From Gammaproteobacteria bacterium (lineage in GTDB: Bacteria > Pseudomonadota > Gammaproteobacteria > Steroidobacterales > Steroidobacteraceae): a DNA stretch of 64,000 nucleotides. Shown piece after piece: positions 10,595 to 19,952 of the stretch (the first letter of the stretch is position 1; each line of letters starts with the position of its first letter). The notes below the pieces were generated by a model that was not told the origin of the DNA, made no database searches, and was given only the letters and a program-made list of their open reading frames with translations. The DNA is taken from positions 28,295-92,294 of the forward strand of contig CANIOW010000012.1 in the NCBI GenBank assembly GCA_947469285.1, given 5' to 3'. Made by a program: the position numbers and the translations under genes.

Positions 10595-11971
10595 TCAGAC
10601 GTTCAACAGGAGGTGTTCGCGTTCCCAGGCAGAAATGACCTGCAGGTAAGCGTCATATTCAGCCTCCTTAACCGCGGCATATGCCTTCACGAAGTGATCG
10701 CCGATCGCTTCGTTCAGGGGTTTGCTGTCGCGCAACAGGCTGAGCCCTTCCGCCAGCGTACGCGGCAGGCCAAAAGGCAGATCGTAGGCACTGCCAATGA
10801 TGGGCTCAGTGGGTTTCAGTGCCTCCACCATGCCCAGATAGCCGCAAGCCAGCGACGCGGCAATGGCCAGGTAAGGGTTGGCATCAGCGCCGCCCAGCCG
10901 GTTTTCCACGCGACGGTTGGCCACGCTCGCCACCGGCACACGCAGACCGGCCGTGCGGTTGTCATAGCCCCATTGCACGTTAATGGGCGCGCTGTTGTAG
11001 CGAGTGACGCGACGGTAACTATTCACGTTTGGCGCGAACAGCGGCATGGCGGCTGGCAGGTACTTTTGCAGACCGGCGATATGCGCGAAGAACAGCGGCG
11101 AAGGCGTGCCATCGGGCTGGCTAAACACGTTCTGACCGGTTTTCACGTCCAACACGCTCTGGTGGATATGCATGGCGCTGCCGGGTTCTTTCGCCATAGG
11201 CTTGGCCATGAACGTCGCGTACATCTTGTGACGTAGGGCAGCTTCACGCGCCGTGCGTTTAAACAGGAACGCCTGATCCGCCAGGCTCATCGCATTGCCG
11301 TGGAGCAGGTTGATCTCCATCTGCGCCGCACCGGCTTCATGGATGAGCGTGTCGATAGCGATGTCCTGCGCCTCACAATAAGCGTAGACATCGTCAAACA
11401 GCGGGTCGAACTCGTTGACCGCCGAGATGCTATAGCTTTGCCGACCATTTTCTGGCCGACCTGAACGGCCCACCGGCGGTTTAAGCGGGTAGTCCGGGTC
11501 TAGATTCGGTTCCACCAGAAAAAACTCCAGCTCTGGCGCCACCACCGGTTCCCACCCATGCGCGGCATACAGGTCCAACACCCGCCGCAGCACATAGCGG
11601 GGCGACATGGTCACCGGACGCCCGTCGCTGTAGTAACAGTCGTGGATCACCTGCGCCGTGGGCTCCGCAGCCCACGGGACCACCCGGATGGTGCTCGGAT
11701 CCGCCTTGAGGACGATATCAATCTCGGAGGGGTCGATGGCACTGTCATCGGCCGGGTATTCACCCGTCACGGTTTGCAGAAAGATGGATTCCGGTAGGCG
11801 CATGCCCTCCTCTTCCACATATTTTTCTGCTGGCACCAACTTGCCTCGGGCCACACCCGCCATGTCCGGCACCACCGCCTCGACCTCACCGATCCGGTGA
11901 TCGCGTAGGAAACGGCGAATAACGCTGACGGGTTCGCCGGCCACCGGCTCATGTTTTTTTCTAGTATTCAT
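10595..11971 (-). CDS. spuB: Gamma-glutamylpolyamine synthetase (SpuB/PuuA, glutamine synthetase family)
   Basis: ATP-dependent ligase expected to join glutamate to a polyamine, the first step of the gamma-glutamylation pathway. Glutamine-synthetase fold of 458 residues: ELEFFLVE (metal-binding glutamates), EAGAAQMEINL, the ATP-binding HIHQSV, NSYRR and RVENRLGGADANPY. It starts at ATG 11971 (MNTRKKHEP), 5 bases after the spuA stop. The open frame extends far upstream, but only over spuA. It is shorter and more divergent than GlnA and lacks the adenylylation-site segment, as expected for this family. Confidence 0.9.
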   Translation of the reverse strand: MNTRKKHEPVAGEPVSVIRRFLRDHRIGEVEAVVPDMAGVARGKLVPAEKYVEEEGMRLPESIFLQTVTGEYPADDSAIDPSEIDIVLKADPSTIRVVPWAAEPTAQVIHDCYYSDGRPVTMSPRYVLRRVLDLYAAHGWEPVVAPELEFFLVEPNLDPDYPLKPPVGRSGRPENGRQSYSISAVNEFDPLFDDVYAYCEAQDIAIDTLIHEAGAAQMEINLLHGNAMSLADQAFLFKRTAREAALRHKMYATFMAKPMAKEPGSAMHIHQSVLDVKTGQNVFSQPDGTPSPLFFAHIAGLQKYLPAAMPLFAPNVNSYRRVTRYNSAPINVQWGYDNRTAGLRVPVASVANRRVENRLGGADANPYLAIAASLACGYLGMVEALKPTEPIIGSAYDLPFGLPRTLAEGLSLLRDSKPLNEAIGDHFVKAYAAVKEAEYDAYLQVISAWEREHLLLNV

Positions 11972-11976
11972 CACCA

Positions 11977-12729
11977 CTACTCCTTGTGGCCCGCCGCGGC
12001 GCGGCAAGCCTCGCCAAACGCACCAAACAGTGCGCGCGAAAACGGGTTTTCCATCGCCTGCCATTCGGGGTGCCATTGCGTGCCCACCACGAACCGCTTG
12101 CCTGCCAGGGACACCCCTTCCACCAGACCATCCGGCGCGCGTGCTTCTACCCATAGCCCATCACCGAGGCGGTCTATGCCCTGCTGATGGAGGGAATTCA
12201 CCATGAGCGGACTGACACCCGCTGCCCAGGTCAGAAAGCGGCCACCAGGCATCAACTGCAGCGCATGCGCAGGGCCGTACTGCACCTCCAGTGGGGCGTT
12301 GGGGTCCTCACGATGGTCCAGCAAACCTGGGACCGCTTGCACCTTCTGGTGCAGGCTGCCACCCAGCGCCACATTCAGCTCTTGAAAGCCACGGCAGACA
12401 CACAGAACCGGGACATCGCGGGCAATGGCCAGCCGCAACAGTGGCAGCGTGGTGGCATCCCGGTGTGCGTCGTGCAGCGTACCTGGCGCGCTCGGCGCAC
12501 CGGCATAATGGTGTGGCTCTACGTTGGATGGGCTGCCAGTAAACAGCAGGCCGTCGACCGAGGCGAGTATCGCCTCGAGGTCGAGTTCCTCCCCGAGCAC
12601 CGGGATAAGGAAGGGCGTAACGCCGCCAGCCTGGTGCACCGCCCTGAGGTACTTCTCACCAACACAGTGGAAGGGGTGATGACCGAGCCACCGACGGTCC
12701 GCAGGGATGCCGACTACAGGCGCGCGCAT
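11977..12729 (-). CDS. spuA: Gamma-glutamyl-GABA hydrolase-type glutamine amidotransferase (SpuA/PuuD)
   Basis: Class-I amidotransferase-like hydrolase that releases glutamate from gamma-glutamyl intermediates late in polyamine breakdown. The catalytic triad is visible: C112 in VLCVCRGFQE, with H220 and E222 in TQWHPEW. Length (250 residues) equals PuuD. It is the first gene of the minus-strand spu operon. The ATG at 12729 is preceded by a conserved 17-bp motif rather than a good ribosome site (the nearest GGAG is about 20 bases upstream), so the message may be near-leaderless. Upstream frame extension is non-coding promoter DNA. Confidence 0.9.
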   Translation of the reverse strand: MRAPVVGIPADRRWLGHHPFHCVGEKYLRAVHQAGGVTPFLIPVLGEELDLEAILASVDGLLFTGSPSNVEPHHYAGAPSAPGTLHDAHRDATTLPLLRLAIARDVPVLCVCRGFQELNVALGGSLHQKVQAVPGLLDHREDPNAPLEVQYGPAHALQLMPGGRFLTWAAGVSPLMVNSLHQQGIDRLGDGLWVEARAPDGLVEGVSLAGKRFVVGTQWHPEWQAMENPFSRALFGAFGEACRAAAGHKE

Positions 12730-12746
12730 GTTTAGGATTTTGAACA
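12730..12746 (-). promoter_or_regulatory. Putative polyamine-regulator operator, spuA side
   Basis: On the minus strand this reads TGTTCAAAATCCTAAAC and abuts the spuA start codon. It shares 15 of 17 positions with the site at 21979-21995, beside the PuuR-like regulator gene. It also contains the TTCA/TGAACA element found in the E. coli PuuR recognition sequence. The motif match is seen directly; binding by the regulator is inference. Confidence 0.5.
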
Positions 12747-12812
12747 GTTGCTCCGGGCCCCAATGGCACCGGAACTGCTTTATTAAACCACAGAAGCCGC
12801 CTTCCCGGCGTA

Positions 12813-12830
12813 CAAACTGGCCGCAGTTTG
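12813..12830. promoter_or_regulatory. Perfect inverted repeat in the spuA-spuI divergent promoter
   Basis: Arms CAAACTG and CAGTTTG are separated by four bases, in the middle of the 220-base divergent region between spuA and spuI. It is suited to a dimeric regulator but differs from the 17-bp motif nearby. The protein that would bind is unknown. Confidence 0.4.
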
Positions 12831-12912
12831 CATTTTTGCAGCGCGAAAAAAGTAGGCTCCTGAGCGATCCGGAGGTCGAATGAGGTAACCTGTGACTCAT
12901 CCCGCGTTGCAA

Positions 12913-12931
12913 TGTTCACCAAATCTTAAAC
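12913..12931 (+). promoter_or_regulatory. Putative polyamine-regulator operator, spuI side
   Basis: Reads TGTTCACCAAATCTTAAAC on the plus strand, 18 bases before the spuI ATG. It matches the spuA-side site except for a two-base insertion and one substitution, so the two divergent genes carry mirrored copies. Confidence 0.4.
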
Positions 12932-12949
12932 GCGCCGTTCGAGACCCCC

Positions 12950-14335
12950 ATGCCCCCCGACACCGCAGCCCCTGTGACCGAAGCCACGGACTTTCTCGCG
13001 CGGCACCCGGCAGTGCGCGCCATTGATGTGCTGCTGACCGACACCAGCGGCGTCTTGCGCGGCAAGCGTGTCGAACGCGAGGGTCTCGCGGCCGTTTATG
13101 AGCGCGGACTGTTCCTCCCCGGCTCGATGTTTGCGTTAGACATACAAGGCGGCACCATCCAGGCCACAGGCCTCGGCTTTGATGAGGGCGACGCCGACCG
13201 CCCTTGCCTGCCCATCGTGGGCAGCCTCGTGCCCACCCCGTGGCTCGGCGAGGGGGTGGCCCAGGTTCAGGTCAGCATGTACGAGGCGGATGCCATCACG
13301 CCGTTCTATGGCGATTGCCGGCATTTACTCGCGCAGGTGCTACAGCGCTTCGAGGCGCTCGGACTCACACCCGTGGTAGCGGTAGAGCTGGAATTTTATC
13401 TGGTGGATACCGCGCGAACAGCCGCCGGTCTAGCCCAGCCACCACGTTCACCGAAGACCGGGCGACGTGAGTACCGTACCCAGATCAATGCCATGGCGGA
13501 CCTCGATGAATGGTCGGCGTTCCTCGAGGAGGTCGATCGTGTTGCGGCCCTGCAAAACGTTCCAGCCACTGGCTCGCTGGCCGAATACGGCCCCGGCCAG
13601 ATGGAAGTCAACCTACGCCACGGCAACGATGCGGTGCGCGCCTGTGATGAGGCGCTGCGTCTGAAGCGACTGATCAAAGGGCTGGCGCTAAACCACGGCG
13701 CCGAGGCCACCTTCTTGGCCAAGCCCTACGCCGACATGGCCGGCAGCGGCACGCACCTGCACGTGAGCCTACTCGACCGCCACGGGCACAACGTATTTTC
13801 CAGCGCGGCGGCTGACGGCTCACCACTGCTACATCAGGCCGTGGGCGGCTTACTAGAGACGATGGCCGATGGCATGGCGCTGTTCGCACCCAACGCCAAC
13901 AGTTACCGCCGTTTTCAGCGCGAAAGCTATGTGCCGCTGCAGCCCTCGTGGGGCGTCAACAACCGCGGCGTGGCCGTGCGTGTGCCGTACTCGGGCCCAA
14001 CCGACCGGCGGGTAGAACACCGCGTGGCGGGGGCCGATGCCAACCCCTATCTGCTCATGGCCTATGTGCTGGCGGGCATCCATCACGGACTGGTGCGGCA
14101 GATCACTCCCGGTACCCGTACCGACGGCAATGCCTACCGCGATGAACGACCCGAACTCACGCTGCCCCACCACTGGCCGGTAGCCATCGACCGCTTTGCC
14201 CGCAGCACGTTCGTGCGTGAGGCACTGGGCGAGCGCTTCCAACGCCTCTACGCGATCACGCGTGAAGGCGAGATGGACAATTACAACGCGCAGGTACAGG
14301 CACTCGACCACGCTTGGTATCTCCAGCCGCTTTGA
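12950..14335 (+). CDS. spuI: Gamma-glutamylpolyamine synthetase paralogue (SpuI, glutamine synthetase family)
   Basis: Second glutamine-synthetase-like ligase of the locus, 461 residues, divergent from spuA exactly as spuI is in Pseudomonas. Motifs: VELEFYLVD, GPGQMEVNLRHG, GTHLHVSL, NSYRR and RVEHRVAGADANPY. It differs enough from SpuB that a separate substrate (for example spermidine, a monoamine or a gamma-glutamyl acceptor of other length) is plausible. The FAD oxidase gene follows 10 bases downstream, so its glutamylated product is probably the oxidase substrate. Start ATG 12950 fits the family N-terminus. Confidence 0.88.
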   Translation: MPPDTAAPVTEATDFLARHPAVRAIDVLLTDTSGVLRGKRVEREGLAAVYERGLFLPGSMFALDIQGGTIQATGLGFDEGDADRPCLPIVGSLVPTPWLGEGVAQVQVSMYEADAITPFYGDCRHLLAQVLQRFEALGLTPVVAVELEFYLVDTARTAAGLAQPPRSPKTGRREYRTQINAMADLDEWSAFLEEVDRVAALQNVPATGSLAEYGPGQMEVNLRHGNDAVRACDEALRLKRLIKGLALNHGAEATFLAKPYADMAGSGTHLHVSLLDRHGHNVFSSAAADGSPLLHQAVGGLLETMADGMALFAPNANSYRRFQRESYVPLQPSWGVNNRGVAVRVPYSGPTDRRVEHRVAGADANPYLLMAYVLAGIHHGLVRQITPGTRTDGNAYRDERPELTLPHHWPVAIDRFARSTFVREALGERFQRLYAITREGEMDNYNAQVQALDHAWYLQPL

Positions 14336-14345
14336 GCCCACCCGC

Positions 14346-15626
14346 ATGCTCAGCTTCAACCAGCCCACCGACTCTTGGTATCACGTCTCCGCCGGGCCGG
14401 GCGTAGCACGACCTGCCCTTGATGGCGATCTAAGTTGCGACGTGGCCGTGGTCGGCGGCGGACTCACCGGGTGTTCCACCGCACTGCATCTGGCGCAGCG
14501 TGGTTATCGCGTGGTGCTCCTGGAAGGCGCCACCGTCGGCTACGGCGCCTCGGGCCGCAGTGGTGCACAGCTGTTGCCGGGTTTCGCGAGCGGTCAGGGA
14601 GTGCTGCGCGCCGCTCTCGGCGCAGCAGGCGCGCGCGCGGCCTTCAACCTGAGCATCGAAGGCATGGCACTGTCACAGCGGCTGATCCGCGACCATGCCA
14701 TCGAGTGCGACTACCGTGTCGGTCAGGCACACGTGGCGGTCAAACCCCGCCAGGCCCTAGAACTGCTGGCGATGCAACGTGAATTGGAAGCCCTAGACTA
14801 CCCGCATACGCGGCTGCTGGAACAGGAAGAGCTCGGGCAGCTGCTGGCCACCACGCGTTACCGTCGCGGCCTGTTCGACAGCCACAGTGCGCACTTGCAT
14901 CCGCTGAAATATGTGCGGGGCCTGGCCGCCGCGGCCGAGCGCGCAGGTGCGCGCATTTTCGAGCACACCCCGGCGCTCCAGTTACAGCATGGCGAGCCTG
15001 CACGACTGGTCACCGCTACCGGCACGGTCACCGCAAGACACGTCGCGCTGTGCGGCAATGCGTATCTGCAGGGGCTGGCGCCCACACTGCGCGCCCGCAT
15101 CATGCCGGTGAGCACCTACATCATCGCCACCGAGCCACTCGGCGAAGCCCGCGCCGCCACGCTTATCCGTAACGACATGGCGGTGACCGACCTCAACTTC
15201 GTGCTCGACTACTACCGACGCTCTGCAGACCACCGACTGCTGTTCGGGGGTCGGGTGTCATACTCGGGCTATGACCCACTCGGGACCACACGCGCCACCC
15301 GTGCGCGCATGCTCGCGGTCTACCCACAACTGGCCGACGTGCGCATCGACCACGCCTGGGGCGGGTATGTCGACATTTCCATGAACCGCGCCCCCGATTT
15401 CAACCGTCTGGCGCCGAACATCTATTACGCCCAAGGGTTTTCAGGCCACGGCATGATCTTGACCGTGATGGCCGGCCAGTTGATGGCCGAGGCGATCGCC
15501 GGTCAGGCGGAGCGCTTCGACGTGTTCACCCGGTTGCGGCACCGGCCGTTCCCCGGCGGCGCCTTACTGCGCCGTCCGGCCCTGGTGCTGGGCATGCTCT
15601 GGTACCGCCTGCGCGACCTGCTCTGA
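14346..15626 (+). CDS. puuB: Gamma-glutamylputrescine oxidase-type FAD oxidoreductase (PuuB/PauB)
   Basis: DAO-family flavoenzyme, 426 residues, expected to oxidise gamma-glutamyl-polyamines to the aldehyde with release of ammonia. The dinucleotide-binding motif VVGGGLTGCSTALHLA lies at about 34-50 and is followed by the E in VVLLEG that holds the FAD ribose. The GRSGAQLLPG segment and C-terminal YYAQGFSGHGM are typical of the glycine/sarcosine oxidase group. It starts at ATG 14346. The frame is open upstream into spuI, but that part is not homologous. No PuuC-type aldehyde dehydrogenase is present in the window. Confidence 0.88.
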   Translation: MLSFNQPTDSWYHVSAGPGVARPALDGDLSCDVAVVGGGLTGCSTALHLAQRGYRVVLLEGATVGYGASGRSGAQLLPGFASGQGVLRAALGAAGARAAFNLSIEGMALSQRLIRDHAIECDYRVGQAHVAVKPRQALELLAMQRELEALDYPHTRLLEQEELGQLLATTRYRRGLFDSHSAHLHPLKYVRGLAAAAERAGARIFEHTPALQLQHGEPARLVTATGTVTARHVALCGNAYLQGLAPTLRARIMPVSTYIIATEPLGEARAATLIRNDMAVTDLNFVLDYYRRSADHRLLFGGRVSYSGYDPLGTTRATRARMLAVYPQLADVRIDHAWGGYVDISMNRAPDFNRLAPNIYYAQGFSGHGMILTVMAGQLMAEAIAGQAERFDVFTRLRHRPFPGGALLRRPALVLGMLWYRLRDLL

Positions 15627-15633
15627 GGCACGC

Positions 15634-17916
15634 TTACAAGGTAGGGAACGCGTCCGCCTGCCGGATGAGAAAGCAGGCGTGGATGCGCGCGTTGCGCGCA
15701 AAGTCTTTTGGCACACTGCGCGCGCTGACATCCTCGAGCTTCAAGTCCGCCAGCGCCGCCGTATCAAGGCGGAACTTCGTGGCATTGGTAGAGAACACCA
15801 GCAACCCGCCCGGCGCCAGCAAGGCCGCCACATCGCGTACCAGCGCCACATGGTCACGCTGCACGTCCCAGGTGCCCTGCATGCGCTTGCTGTTCGAGAA
15901 CGTCGGCGGATCGAGAAAAATAAGATCCCAGCCACCCGTCCGTCCCGCGGACTGCGCCGCGCGCGCCTCGTTCGCCTGCTCCGCCACCCACTGCAAGCAA
16001 TCGGCGTGAATGAAGGCGTGGGCCGGACCGTCGAGACCATTCACCCGGAAATTCTCACGCGCCCAGTCCAAATAGGTGTGCGACAGATCGATGGTGGTAG
16101 TCTGTGCCCCCGCTGCCGCGGCATAAACGCTTGCCGCCCCTGTATAGGCAAACAGGTTCAGAAAGCGCACCACTGGGCGCCGACCGGGATTGGCCAGCAA
16201 CTGTTCGCGCTGTTCACGCACCCAGTCGCGCAGCCAACCACGCACGGGGCGATGGTCTAAAAACAGCCCCGTATCTAGGTAGTCCGTGAAGTTCACCTGG
16301 AACTTCAGACCGCCCTCTTCTACGGTGTGATACTCATGCTGCTCTGCCACCTTGGTGTACTGCTGCGAACCACTTTGCGGACGACGGGTGCGAAAATACA
16401 GTTGCGATACCGGCAGACCGAGCACTTCTGGCAACACTGCCAGCACTTCTTCGCGCCGGGTCTTGGCGCGCGCCGCATCCACCGTGCGGGGCGCTGCATA
16501 TTCCTGCACACAGGCGGCCGCTGGCGTGGTGCCATACCAGTCAATGGCAAAGGCATATTCAGGCATGTCAGCGTCATAGACGCGGTAGCACTGCACCCGT
16601 TCGCGCGCAGCCCAGCTACGTCGCTCCACCAGGTTCTTACGCAGCCGGTTGGCAAACATCTGCGCACCCGGGCGCTCTGCCGCACCGGCATCTACCGTAG
16701 GTGGGCGACCTGGTTCACGGTCGCGATGAAAATGTTCTGGCTGTACATCGAAGCGCAACAACTTGCACTCCAACGGCCCGTTATGCAGCGAATGGGTGCG
16801 CCGCGCTTCGATGCGTAACAGCTTACCCAGTGGGGGATTACCGGTGAATACGCCGGCCTTCCAGCCAACATAGCGTTCACGCAGCACCTGTCCAAGCTCC
16901 GAGTACAGGCCGCGCAACGACTCCACTTCACCGAGGCGTTCGCCATAAGGTGGGTTCGTCAGTAGCAGGCCCGTCGGCTGGCGTGGCTTCATCAACTGCG
17001 ACAGCTCACCTGGCTGTAGGTCGATGAGCTCCGCAACTCCTGCCCGCTCAGCATTTTCGCGTGCCGCACGCACCGCCTGACCATCGCGGTCACGCCCAAA
17101 AATACGTCCTGCCGCCAGCGGGCTACGCGCCCGGGCAGCATCGGCTTCTGCCCGCAACTGGCTCCACAGCGGTGCATCATGCAGCACCCAGCGTTCGAAG
17201 CCAAAACGCTGCCGTAGCAGCCCCGGCGCAATATCCGCGGCGATGAGCGCCGCTTCGATGACCAGCGTGCCGGACCCGCACAACGGGTCGACAAAGCCAC
17301 CGCCCTCAGCAGCGATGGCCGGCCAGCCGCTACGCAGCAACAAGCCAGCGGCCAGATTTTCCTTCATCGGCGCCGCCACACCACGCGCGCGATAGCCGCG
17401 ACGGTGTAAGGGCTCACCCGCCAGATCCAGAGCGATAGTGGCCACGTCCTTAGACAGACGCACATGCAGGCGTAGATCGGGCGCCAGCGGATCGATATTG
17501 GGGCGTTCGCCACGCGCGGCACGCAACTGGTCCACCACCGCGTCTTTGGCCTTGAGGGTGATGAACTGGGTATGGGTGAGCTGGGAAGCAGTCGCCTTGG
17601 CGTCGATAGCGAAGGTGGCGCCGGGCGTTAACACGCCGCTCCAGTCCACCGACAACATGCCGGCATACAACTCTTCGGCAGTAGCGGCTGGCACACGCGC
17701 CAGCACCAGCAATACACGGCTGGCGATCCGCGACTGCAGACACATGCGGTAAGCCGTTTCCAGCGAAGCCATGCAACGAGCGCCGTAGGTGCGCTCCTCC
17801 ACTGCTTCGCCGCCGGCAGCGCGCAGCTCGCCCACCAGCAAATCACCAAACCCTCCCGGGGCAGTGACCATCCACTCGTGATGCACGGGCAGGCTCTCTA
17901 AGTCAGCGTCAGTCAT
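15634..17916 (-). CDS. rlmL: Bifunctional 23S rRNA methyltransferase RlmKL
   Basis: Makes m2G2445 (RlmL half) and m7G2069 (RlmK half) in 23S rRNA. At 760 residues it is the fused form typical of gammaproteobacteria. The N-terminal THUMP domain (about 45-155) leads into a Rossmann methyltransferase with LLTNPPYGERLG. The second methyltransferase carries LNLFAYTGAASVYAA for S-adenosylmethionine and FLDPPTFSNSK as its catalytic DPP motif. Its ATG overlaps the stop of the exonuclease gene by 4 bases. It is convergent with puuB. Confidence 0.95.
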   Translation of the reverse strand: MTDADLESLPVHHEWMVTAPGGFGDLLVGELRAAGGEAVEERTYGARCMASLETAYRMCLQSRIASRVLLVLARVPAATAEELYAGMLSVDWSGVLTPGATFAIDAKATASQLTHTQFITLKAKDAVVDQLRAARGERPNIDPLAPDLRLHVRLSKDVATIALDLAGEPLHRRGYRARGVAAPMKENLAAGLLLRSGWPAIAAEGGGFVDPLCGSGTLVIEAALIAADIAPGLLRQRFGFERWVLHDAPLWSQLRAEADAARARSPLAAGRIFGRDRDGQAVRAARENAERAGVAELIDLQPGELSQLMKPRQPTGLLLTNPPYGERLGEVESLRGLYSELGQVLRERYVGWKAGVFTGNPPLGKLLRIEARRTHSLHNGPLECKLLRFDVQPEHFHRDREPGRPPTVDAGAAERPGAQMFANRLRKNLVERRSWAARERVQCYRVYDADMPEYAFAIDWYGTTPAAACVQEYAAPRTVDAARAKTRREEVLAVLPEVLGLPVSQLYFRTRRPQSGSQQYTKVAEQHEYHTVEEGGLKFQVNFTDYLDTGLFLDHRPVRGWLRDWVREQREQLLANPGRRPVVRFLNLFAYTGAASVYAAAAGAQTTTIDLSHTYLDWARENFRVNGLDGPAHAFIHADCLQWVAEQANEARAAQSAGRTGGWDLIFLDPPTFSNSKRMQGTWDVQRDHVALVRDVAALLAPGGLLVFSTNATKFRLDTAALADLKLEDVSARSVPKDFARNARIHACFLIRQADAFPTL

Positions 17917-19289
17917 AACGGGATCACAAGGTGTTTAGGAAGGGCACGCACCAGCAGGCGGTAGAGGTCAGGGTCGAACGGCGGCAGCGGTGCATGGCGC
18001 AGCACGTCGAGCTCCTCGTCAGTGTACGCGGTTCCCAGATGCCTCCAATGCTCACAGACATGGGCGGCGGTTTGGCCACGCCAATCGCGCTCCTGAAGGA
18101 TCACCCGGCCTGCATAGGGCCATGGCTGTAGCTGCTGCGATGCCAGCGCCAACCGCGTCCGCACCTGATGTAAAGCCACCGGCTCGCGTCCCACGCAGGT
18201 TCCTTTGCACCGCCCCACCTGGTAACCGAAGCAGCTGCCCTCACGGCCACCCGCAGGCTCATGCCCCAGCACCTGCAGACATAAACCTTTGCCTCGCGCC
18301 AGCGCTTCCATGGCCTTGCGCGCATCAGCGGCGCTGCGATACAGGCCGTAAACCGGTTCTCCGCTCGGTGCCGCCTCAAACTCCACCACCTCCACACGGC
18401 CGGTGCCTGTTTCAGGCAGGATCAGCGTCCACACAGTCTCCCTGCGTCGCAGCCGGCGGTTATGCAGCGGTTGCAGTGTTTTCACTTGGTGTGCTTCCAG
18501 CAGCAGCGCCCCCAGTTCGCCTGCCGTTTCCGTCCATTCGACGCGTTGTACCTGCTGCGTCAGCTGCCGTTCCTGGGTATCGGTATGCTCGCGGGAAAAA
18601 TGTTCCAGCACCCGGTCGCGCAGGCGCTTGCTCTTGCCAACATACAACAAGGCATCCTGCTCGCCGTAGAACCGGTAGACCCCGGGCCCATCGGGCAGAT
18701 CGTCGAGCAGGTCGGCCGGCAACTGCGGTGGGAGCACCGTCTGTTTGAGCAGGCTGCCCACGACTGAGTCCAGTTCCTCGGGCGCAAAGCGCTGGCGCAT
18801 TTGCGCTAAAAAGTCGGCCAGCACCTCGGCATCACCCAGCGCCCGGTGGCGCGCCGTGCAGACCAGACCGTGACGAGCAATGACCGCGTCGAGGTTGTGG
18901 CGGTGCTCGGTGGGAAACAACCGCCGCGACAACTTCACCGTACAAAGTACCGAGAGCTGCAAGCGCAGACCCAAACGACGAAACTCGGCGCGCAGGAAAC
19001 CGTAGTCGAACCGCGCGTTGTGCGCCACGAACAGCCGCCCCTGCAGTCGCGCCATCACCTCCGCGGCGATGCGCTCGAACGGCGGCGCCTGAGCCACTGC
19101 CTCGTTGGTAATGCCGGTAAACGCCTCGATAAGCGCGGGGATGCGACTGCCCGGCTGGACCAAGGAACTCCAGCGCTCCGTGGTGCCATCCGGCGCCACC
19201 GCCACCAGCCCCACCTCGATAATGCGGTGCTGCAAGGCATTGCCGCCGGTGGTCTCGAGGTCGACGCAGACATAGCCTTGTTCCAGCAT
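17913..19289 (-). CDS. DnaQ-type exonuclease fused to a GIY-YIG (UvrC/Cho-like) nuclease
   Basis: Two nuclease modules in 458 residues. Residues 5-170 are a DEDDh 3'-5' exonuclease: D10 and E12 in DLETTG, D95 in HNARFDYGF, H148 and D153 in HRALGDAE. Residues about 200-290 are a GIY-YIG endonuclease (GPGVYRFY, LLYVGKSKRLRDRV) like the N-terminus of UvrC or Cho, followed by a UvrC-like tail with a Cys pair (GSCFGYQVGRCKGTC). A role in DNA repair end-processing is likely. Such fusions are annotated as epsilon-subunit-like proteins, but they are not the replicative subunit. It is co-transcribed with rlmL. Confidence 0.85.
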   Translation of the reverse strand: MLEQGYVCVDLETTGGNALQHRIIEVGLVAVAPDGTTERWSSLVQPGSRIPALIEAFTGITNEAVAQAPPFERIAAEVMARLQGRLFVAHNARFDYGFLRAEFRRLGLRLQLSVLCTVKLSRRLFPTEHRHNLDAVIARHGLVCTARHRALGDAEVLADFLAQMRQRFAPEELDSVVGSLLKQTVLPPQLPADLLDDLPDGPGVYRFYGEQDALLYVGKSKRLRDRVLEHFSREHTDTQERQLTQQVQRVEWTETAGELGALLLEAHQVKTLQPLHNRRLRRRETVWTLILPETGTGRVEVVEFEAAPSGEPVYGLYRSAADARKAMEALARGKGLCLQVLGHEPAGGREGSCFGYQVGRCKGTCVGREPVALHQVRTRLALASQQLQPWPYAGRVILQERDWRGQTAAHVCEHWRHLGTAYTDEELDVLRHAPLPPFDPDLYRLLVRALPKHLVIPL

Positions 19290-19369
19290 GGCGCTATTGT
19301 ACCGGTGCAGGCTTGCAGGAACCCAACAGCGGCGTACAGTACAGCTGTCTTATAACAAAGGAAGAGACC

Positions 19370-19942
19370 ATGGCGGACGTCAACGAACTGCTGACACGGC
19401 TGGCAGCACTGGAACTAGAACAAGCACGGCACCGTGACCTGTGGGCCATCCACGACCTGCTCACCCGTTATTCCCGCGCTCTGGACTGGCTGGACGCCCC
19501 GATGCTTGAGGCCGTGTTCTACGACGATGCCGATATCGACTACGGATTCTTTAAGGGCAGTGGACGGGACTTCAAGCCTTTGCTCATGTCTATCGAACGC
19601 GCTGCCGGTCGTCGCTGGCACTTCACCGCGCAACTGGCCATCGACCTGCAAGGCGAAGTGGCCCACGTGGATTCCTACAACCTCAGTGTGGCCACTGAGG
19701 CCGCCAGCTCGCTGCCACCGGCAGAGCTGGGGCATTTCTACGGTTACTACCAAGATCGCTTGCTGAAGCGTGACGGTCGCTGGGGCATCATTGCGCGGCG
19801 GCACCTGCTGGTGGGCGCTGAATCTCTGCGCGAGGTGCCGCCAGAAGGCGCCTTGAGCACGCTCAACACCATCGGCTATGCGGCGCCTGACCACGCCTGT
19901 TTCCGACGCCTGGGTGACGCTACCCCACTGAAATCTGCCTAA
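19370..19942 (+). CDS. SnoaL-like (NTF2-fold) protein
   Basis: 190-residue protein with the SnoaL/NTF2 cone fold pattern: an N-terminal helix segment (IHDLLTRYSRALDWLD), then an acidic F-Y-D-D-A-D-I-D-Y strand and alternating beta-strands. Members bind small hydrophobic ligands or act as isomerases, hydratases or dehydratases, and the substrate cannot be read from sequence. The ATG at 19370 has a good GGAAGAG ribosome site; a longer in-frame start at 19313 does not. It is followed 10 bases later by a second protein of the same fold, suggesting a heteromeric pair. Confidence 0.75.
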   Translation: MADVNELLTRLAALELEQARHRDLWAIHDLLTRYSRALDWLDAPMLEAVFYDDADIDYGFFKGSGRDFKPLLMSIERAAGRRWHFTAQLAIDLQGEVAHVDSYNLSVATEAASSLPPAELGHFYGYYQDRLLKRDGRWGIIARRHLLVGAESLREVPPEGALSTLNTIGYAAPDHACFRRLGDATPLKSA

Positions 19943-19952
19943 GGACTTCCCC

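Noticed and set aside
10487..11236. 249-codon plus-strand frame
   Set aside because: Antisense to spuB and spuC; no domain signature.
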